Source of the DNA: Flavobacterium sp. H122
Lineage (GTDB): Bacteria > Bacteroidota > Bacteroidia > Flavobacteriales > Flavobacteriaceae
Length of the DNA: 64,000 bases
NCBI RefSeq assembly: GCF_004959765.1
Contig: NZ_SJZD01000002.1
Coordinates: 352,653 to 416,652, forward strand
Reading direction: 5' to 3'
Below are positions 60,029 to 64,000 of this stretch, piece by piece. A program made the translations under genes and the position numbers. Numbering within the stretch: position 1 is the stretch's first letter; the number at the start of each line of letters is the position of its first letter. The notes beneath the pieces were generated by a model that was not told the origin of the DNA, searched no databases, and saw only the letters and a list, made by a program, of their open reading frames with translations.

Positions 60029-61273
60029 CTAAATGTGTTTCAAAATCTTCTCTGTAGCTCCTTTGTTCATTTGTACAAAAGTGTTGCAGATATGTCCTTT
60101 TTCGTGACGCTCGTCCGGATTTTGGACTAATAAATCAAGCGTTTGGTTCATTTCTTTTTGGTCGTTTATAGAAATACATCCCTTCTGGTGTACAAGTGCA
60201 GTTGCTTCGGCAAAGTGGGAATAGTTTGGTCCAATAACAATTGGAACGCCAAAAGTTGCCGGCTCCAGAATGTTGTGCACTCCGGGATTGCCAAACCCGC
60301 CGCCTACATAAGCAATATCGGCATAGCTGTAGATCTTTGTTAAAATACCAATTGTGTCAATGATGAAGACATCATAATCAGAAAGTTTTTTGCCTTCCAT
60401 TTCTGAGAACAATACTGTCTTCTTGGTAATCTCCGATTTTAAGTGGACAATCTGTTCCTGTTTAATGTTGTGCGGTGCGATGATAAATTTTACGCGATGT
60501 GAAGTTCTATTGATATAGTTGATCAATAATTCCTCATCTTTTGGCCATGAACTGCCAATAACGACAGTAGTCATTTTATATTCTTCCGAAGGATTTTTGC
60601 AGAAATTTTCGATAAAATCCAACGTGTTGTCTTTTTCTAAAATGGAAACCACTCTGTCAAAACGTGAATCACCGGAAACTGTTACATTAGAGAATCCGAT
60701 TTTTTGTATTAATTCTTTAGAAGTGTCATTCTGAACAAAAAAATGATTGAAACTTTTCAGGGCATTTCTGTAAAATCCACCGTACCATTTGAAAAAAGCC
60801 TGTTTTTTTCTGAAAATACCAGAAATCAAAAATGTTTTAATATCCCTGTTTTTTAGTTCATTTAGATAATTTGGCCAATATTCATACTTAATGAAGAAAA
60901 CCATTTCGGGTTGTGCTAAATCCAGAAAACGTTTGACATTAGCCTTAGTGTCAAGCGGAAGATAAACTGTTACATCGGCCGCAGTGTTGTTTTTACGGAC
61001 TTCATACCCCGAAGGAGAAAAGAAAGTCAAAACAATTTTATGATTGGGATATTTGGTCTTTATCTTTTCCATAACCGGTAAGCCTTGTTCGTATTCGCCT
61101 AATGATGCAGCGTGAAACCAAATGGTCTTGTCTGTTTTTTGAAGTTTTGTTTCCAGTGTTTTGAAAACAGATTTTCGGCCATTGACAAATAATTTGATTT
61201 TCGGGTTGAAAATAGCGACTATTTTAAGCAGTTGCTGAACAATTTCTACTAATAAAGTATAAAGAAAAAACAT
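60029..61273 (-). CDS. waaA: 3-deoxy-D-manno-octulosonic acid transferase (Kdo transferase)
   Basis: 414 residues. Membrane-associated GT30 glycosyltransferase that adds Kdo to lipid A precursor. Conserved: N-terminal hydrophobic segment, TIWFHAASLGEYEQGLPVMEKIKTKYPNHKIVLTFFSPSGYEVR, YLPLDTKANVKRFLDLAQPEMVFFIKYEYWPNYL, VSGDSRFDRV, IGSSWPKDEELLINY and YADIAYVGGGFGNPGVHNILEPATFGVPIVIGPNYSHFAEA. Stop TAG at 60031-60029. Indicates lipopolysaccharide or lipooligosaccharide with Kdo. Divergent from the aminotransferase gene. Confidence 0.96.
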   Translation of the reverse strand: MFFLYTLLVEIVQQLLKIVAIFNPKIKLFVNGRKSVFKTLETKLQKTDKTIWFHAASLGEYEQGLPVMEKIKTKYPNHKIVLTFFSPSGYEVRKNNTAADVTVYLPLDTKANVKRFLDLAQPEMVFFIKYEYWPNYLNELKNRDIKTFLISGIFRKKQAFFKWYGGFYRNALKSFNHFFVQNDTSKELIQKIGFSNVTVSGDSRFDRVVSILEKDNTLDFIENFCKNPSEEYKMTTVVIGSSWPKDEELLINYINRTSHRVKFIIAPHNIKQEQIVHLKSEITKKTVLFSEMEGKKLSDYDVFIIDTIGILTKIYSYADIAYVGGGFGNPGVHNILEPATFGVPIVIGPNYSHFAEATALVHQKGCISINDQKEMNQTLDLLVQNPDERHEKGHICNTFVQMNKGATEKILKHI

Positions 61274-61340
61274 AGTTGTGATTTTGTGTTGCTAAAATAC
61301 ATTAGTTTTTTAAAACTTATTAAAAAAGCTATTAAATTAG

Positions 61341-61348
61341 TAGCTTTG
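61341..61348 (+). promoter_or_regulatory. Promoter -7 box of the DegT aminotransferase gene
   Basis: TAGCTTTG matches TAnnTTTG and lies 18 bases before ATG 61367, after the earlier in-frame TTG at 61286, so it supports the later start. Confidence 0.6.
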
Positions 61349-61366
61349 CATTCTAAATTTTTGTCG

Positions 61367-62503
61367 ATGAAAAAGCTACAAATGGTTGACTTAAAAAGTC
61401 AATATGATAAAATAAAAGACGAAGTAAATGCTTCAATTCAAGAGGTTTTAGATACTACAACATATATTAACGGCCCGTTGGTTCATCAGTTTCAGGCGGA
61501 TTTGGAAAAATATTTAGGGGTAAAACATGTGATCCCTTGTGCAAATGGAACTGATGCTTTACAGATTGCTATGATGGGGCTTGGATTAAAGCCCGGCGAT
61601 GAGGTAATCACAGCCGATTTTACATTTGCCGCTACTGTTGAGGTTATTGCGTTATTACAGTTAACTCCGGTTCTTGTGGATGTAGAAATGGATTCAATGA
61701 ATATTTCCATCGAGGCACTTAAAAAAGCTATTACACCAAAAACAAAAGCAATTGTTCCGGTGCATTTGTTTGGACGTGCTGCCAATATGGATGCTATTAT
61801 GGAAATTGCCAGAGAACATAATTTATATGTTATCGAAGACAATGCGCAGGCTATCGGGGCTGATTATACTTCAAAAGACGGAAGCAAAGCTAAAGTAGGA
61901 GCAATCGGTCATGTGGCGGCAACATCATTCTTCCCTTCTAAAAATTTAGGATGTTATGGTGATGGCGGTGCTATTTTTACGAATGATGATGAGTTGGCTC
62001 ATGTTATCCGTGGCATAGTGAATCACGGAATGTATGTTCGTTATCATCATGATGTGGTAGGTGTGAATTCACGTTTGGATAGTATTCAGGCAGGGGTTCT
62101 AAAAGCGAAATTACCGCATTTGGATACGTATAATACAGCACGCAGAGACGCGGCCCATAAATACAATCAAGCGCTTTCAGTAAACGGAAATATTGTGGTT
62201 CCTCAGTTTGATATTAATGGAGATGATCACGTGTTTCATCAGTATGTTATCAGAATTACCAACGGAAAACGTGATGCCTTACTGGATCATTTGCAGGCAA
62301 AAAGTATTCCGTGTGCGATTTATTATCCAATTCCGTTACACAGTCAGAAAGCGTATTTGGATTCTCGTTATAACGAGGCCGATTTTCCTGTTACGAATCA
62401 ATTGGTTAAAGAAGTTATTGCGTTACCAATGCATACAGAACTTGATGATGAGCAGATTAAGTTTATCACTGATGCGGTTTTAGAATTTTTAAGAGATAAT
62501 TGA
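61367..62503 (+). CDS. DegT/DnrJ/EryC1/StrS family sugar aminotransferase
   Basis: 378 residues from ATG 61367 (an open stretch of 27 codons ahead lacks family similarity and contains the promoter). PLP-dependent; FTFAATVEVIALL, IVPVHLFGRAANMDAIMEIAREHNLYVIEDNAQAIGADY (Asp/Gln of the cofactor site) and TSFFPSKNLGCYGDGGAIFTN, where Lys forms the Schiff base, are conserved. Such enzymes aminate nucleotide-linked keto sugars for surface polysaccharides (WbpE/QdtB-like). The neighbouring galE supports a sugar-nucleotide role, yet the exact sugar cannot be read off. Confidence 0.93.
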   Translation: MKKLQMVDLKSQYDKIKDEVNASIQEVLDTTTYINGPLVHQFQADLEKYLGVKHVIPCANGTDALQIAMMGLGLKPGDEVITADFTFAATVEVIALLQLTPVLVDVEMDSMNISIEALKKAITPKTKAIVPVHLFGRAANMDAIMEIAREHNLYVIEDNAQAIGADYTSKDGSKAKVGAIGHVAATSFFPSKNLGCYGDGGAIFTNDDELAHVIRGIVNHGMYVRYHHDVVGVNSRLDSIQAGVLKAKLPHLDTYNTARRDAAHKYNQALSVNGNIVVPQFDINGDDHVFHQYVIRITNGKRDALLDHLQAKSIPCAIYYPIPLHSQKAYLDSRYNEADFPVTNQLVKEVIALPMHTELDDEQIKFITDAVLEFLRDN

Positions 62504-62586
62504 TAAAAGACAAAAAGAAGAAAGACTTGTACTATTAGTTTTAAATCTATTATCTAAAAGTCTATTTTCTTTCATCTGTATAAAAA

Positions 62587-63627
62587 ATGAAGATATTAGT
62601 AACAGGAGGTTTAGGTTTTATAGGTTCGCATACTGTTGTAGAATTGCAAAATGAAGGTTTTGATGTTGTTGTAATAGATAATTTGTCAAATTCTTCTATT
62701 GAAGTTTTACAGGGTATAGAGAATATTACTGCAAAGAAGCCTGAGTTTGAAAATATAGATTTGCGCGACAAGAAATCTGTTCAGGATTTTTTTAAAAAAT
62801 GCAGTGATATCAGCGGGGTAATTCATTTTGCCGCGAGTAAAGCTGTGGGTGAAAGCGTTGAAAATCCGTTGTTGTATTATGAAAACAATATTAACACGTT
62901 GGTTTATTTACTCCAGGAGCTGCAACAAAAGGAAGAGGCTCATTTTATTTTCAGTTCATCATGTACGGTTTATGGTCAGGCATCAGCAATGCCTATAACT
63001 GAAAATGCACCGGTGCAAAGTGCGATGTCTCCTTATGGAAATACCAAACAAATAGGTGAGGAGATTATAACTGATGTTGCTAAAGTGTCTTCGGTCAATG
63101 CGGTATTATTGCGTTATTTTAACCCTATTGGTGCGCATCCTTCGGTAGAAATAGGAGAATTGCCGTTAGGAGTGCCGCAAAATCTTGTGCCTTTCATTAC
63201 ACAAACGGCTATAGGACTGCGAAAAGAATTGTCTGTTTTTGGAGACGATTATCCAACTCCTGACGGGACAGCGATTCGTGACTACATTCACGTAGTGGAT
63301 CTGGCGAAAGCGCATGTGTTGGCTCTACAACGTCTTTTTGAAAAGAAAAATACCGAAAAAGTTGAAACTTTTAATGTTGGTACCGGTAAAGGAAGTTCGG
63401 TTTTAGAAGTGATTACAGCTTTCGAGAAAGTAACCAGTCAAAAATTAGCACATAAAATTGTCGGCCGGAGAGAAGGTGATGTTGTTGAAGCTTACGCCGA
63501 TACTCAAAAAGCAAACACTGTTTTAGGCTGGAAGGCACAATCTTCACTTGAAGAAGCATTAGAGAGTGCGTGGAGATGGGAACAGAAGGTTAGAGGTAAA
63601 ATGGCGGTTTGTCCTAAACAAAACTGA
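62587..63627 (+). CDS. galE: UDP-glucose 4-epimerase
   Basis: 346 residues. Extended SDR enzyme interconverting UDP-glucose and UDP-galactose. NAD site VTGGLGFIGSHTVVELQ, VIDNLSNSS, VIHFAASKAVGESVENPLLYYENN, catalytic FSSSCTVYGQ ... SPYGNTKQIGEE (Ser/Tyr-x-x-x-Lys) and a substrate loop LRYFNPIGAHPSVEIGE. The C-terminus LGWKAQSSLEEALESAWRWEQK is usual for GalE. It follows the aminotransferase by 83 bases on the same strand and ends before a terminator. Confidence 0.96.
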   Translation: MKILVTGGLGFIGSHTVVELQNEGFDVVVIDNLSNSSIEVLQGIENITAKKPEFENIDLRDKKSVQDFFKKCSDISGVIHFAASKAVGESVENPLLYYENNINTLVYLLQELQQKEEAHFIFSSSCTVYGQASAMPITENAPVQSAMSPYGNTKQIGEEIITDVAKVSSVNAVLLRYFNPIGAHPSVEIGELPLGVPQNLVPFITQTAIGLRKELSVFGDDYPTPDGTAIRDYIHVVDLAKAHVLALQRLFEKKNTEKVETFNVGTGKGSSVLEVITAFEKVTSQKLAHKIVGRREGDVVEAYADTQKANTVLGWKAQSSLEEALESAWRWEQKVRGKMAVCPKQN

Positions 63628-63693
63628 TTTTAGTACTGAAATGGATAGTTGAATCAGTACAGTATAACTACTTTAATATTTCAGATAATAGTA

Positions 63694-63725
63694 AAAAGAA
63701 GTCCCGATTTTCGTCGGGACTTTTT
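63694..63725. terminator. Bidirectional terminator between galE and the T9SS cargo gene
   Basis: AAGTCCCGA / TCGGGACTT stem of 9 bp, 6-base loop, A-rich before and T5 after. Confidence 0.87.
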
Positions 63726-63741
63726 AGTTAAATGATATTAT

Positions 63742-64000
63742 TTAATTTCCAGAAAGGACTTTTTTGATACTCATTCCTCTGTTGGTCATTACTTTTATAA
63801 AGAATAGCTGACCTCTGCCTCTATTAAATGCAGGACGTATAGATACTTCTTTGTTGTAGAACGGATTGCTGTCGCGGTCCAGCATCAATAAAGAACCTTT
63901 TGCGTCAAACAGTTGAATGCTGACATCTGATTTGTAATCGAATTTGTATCGGATATTAATTACATCTTCAAACGGTACAGGATATGGTTCGAATATAGGT
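63742..64000 (-). CDS. C-terminal sorting domain of a T9SS cargo protein (truncated by window edge)
   Basis: 86 visible residues, ending TAA at 63744-63742. The start PIFEPYPVPFEDVINIRYKFDYKSDVSIQLFDAKGSLL is the type A sorting domain pattern (Y/F-P-N/V-P-F ... I-x-Y-x-F ... V-x-I-x-L-F-D-x-x-G), and the end GQLFFIKVMTNRGMSIKKVLSGN matches the usual final strand (YxLKVxTxxGxxxKKVxK-like). Proteins with this domain are exported by PorU-dependent type IX secretion and attached or released at the surface. The remainder lies beyond the window, so the cargo's activity is unknown. Confidence 0.88.
   Translation of the reverse strand, partial: PIFEPYPVPFEDVINIRYKFDYKSDVSIQLFDAKGSLLMLDRDSNPFYNKEVSIRPAFNRGRGQLFFIKVMTNRGMSIKKVLSGN

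Noticed and set aside
61286..61366. N-terminal extension of the DegT aminotransferase
   Set aside because: It contains the promoter box and a Lys/Leu-rich stretch unlike the family; ATG 61367 gives the normal start.
1..64000. CRISPR arrays, IS elements, integrons, rRNA genes
   Set aside because: Both strands were read for regularly spaced repeats, transposase motifs and rRNA sequence; none was found.

Overview
The window is a stretch of AT-rich chromosome from a member of the Bacteroidota, very probably a Flavobacteriaceae close to Flavobacterium. Four things point there. Type IX secretion and gliding components are present (RemB-like protein, PorP/SprF protein, a C-terminal sorting domain at the right edge). 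The CBS-nadK-DUF6089-uppS-bamA-ompH-ompH-murI order is typical of the group. Many genes carry the TAnnTTTG -7 box of Flavobacterium promoters. S46 and S9 peptidases and a GH3-family protein are also present. Nothing looks like a prophage, integrase, transposase, CRISPR array or plasmid function; this is mostly conserved core chromosome.

Layout. 1-2.9 kb: end of deoC, a RemB-like outer-membrane protein, an AT-rich orphan gene. 3.0-8.1 kb: cytochrome oxidase biogenesis block (ctaB, two subunit III genes, subunit IV, a cysteine-less Sco-like protein, Sco, DUF420, a small CxxC membrane protein). 8.1-15.4 kb: DUF4403 lipoprotein, TolC plus RND/MacA-type adaptor, tsaB, MscS channel, helical small protein, dodecin, Nfu-type iron-sulfur protein. 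15.6-25.4 kb: PorP/SprF, gamma carbonic anhydrase, then the leftward envelope operon from the CBS protein and nadK through uppS and bamA to two OmpH chaperones and murI. 25.5-30.9 kb: pdxJ, alpha/beta hydrolase, YvlD-like membrane protein, trigger factor, clpP, clpX (a folding and proteolysis group). 31-44 kb: OmpA/PD40 protein, GH3, DUF2797, AsmA, SppA, a FolK-deoxynucleoside kinase fusion, an esterase-like protein, a TrmH methyltransferase, an unknown secreted protein, DUF1573. 44-54 kb: mutS, tRNA-Gly and tRNA-Leu, a degenerate minus-strand reading frame, M16 peptidase, unknown secreted protein, a YegP-like protein, an alanine-rich lipoprotein, S46 dipeptidyl-peptidase. 54.4-58.6 kb: two 38-residue single-helix membrane proteins, an S9 peptidase and a LytS/LytTR two-component pair. 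58.6-64 kb: a frameshifted serine hydrolase, waaA (kdtA), DegT aminotransferase, galE, and the C-terminus of a T9SS cargo protein.

Observations most worth following up: (1) a 17-bp imperfect direct repeat with 21-bp period (54275-54312), just upstream of the promoter of the two microprotein genes and S9 peptidase, with the geometry expected of a LytTR-regulator site and a LytTR pair immediately downstream; (2) a signal peptide for the serine hydrolase left one base out of frame by an A7 tract; (3) a TonB-C-terminal-domain-like segment at the N-terminus of the RemB-like barrel protein; (4) a two-part, single-frame degenerate ORF with one internal stop next to the tRNA genes; (5) a palindrome that brackets the trigger factor promoter. 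Functions are assigned from sequence motifs recognised by eye; no database search was run.
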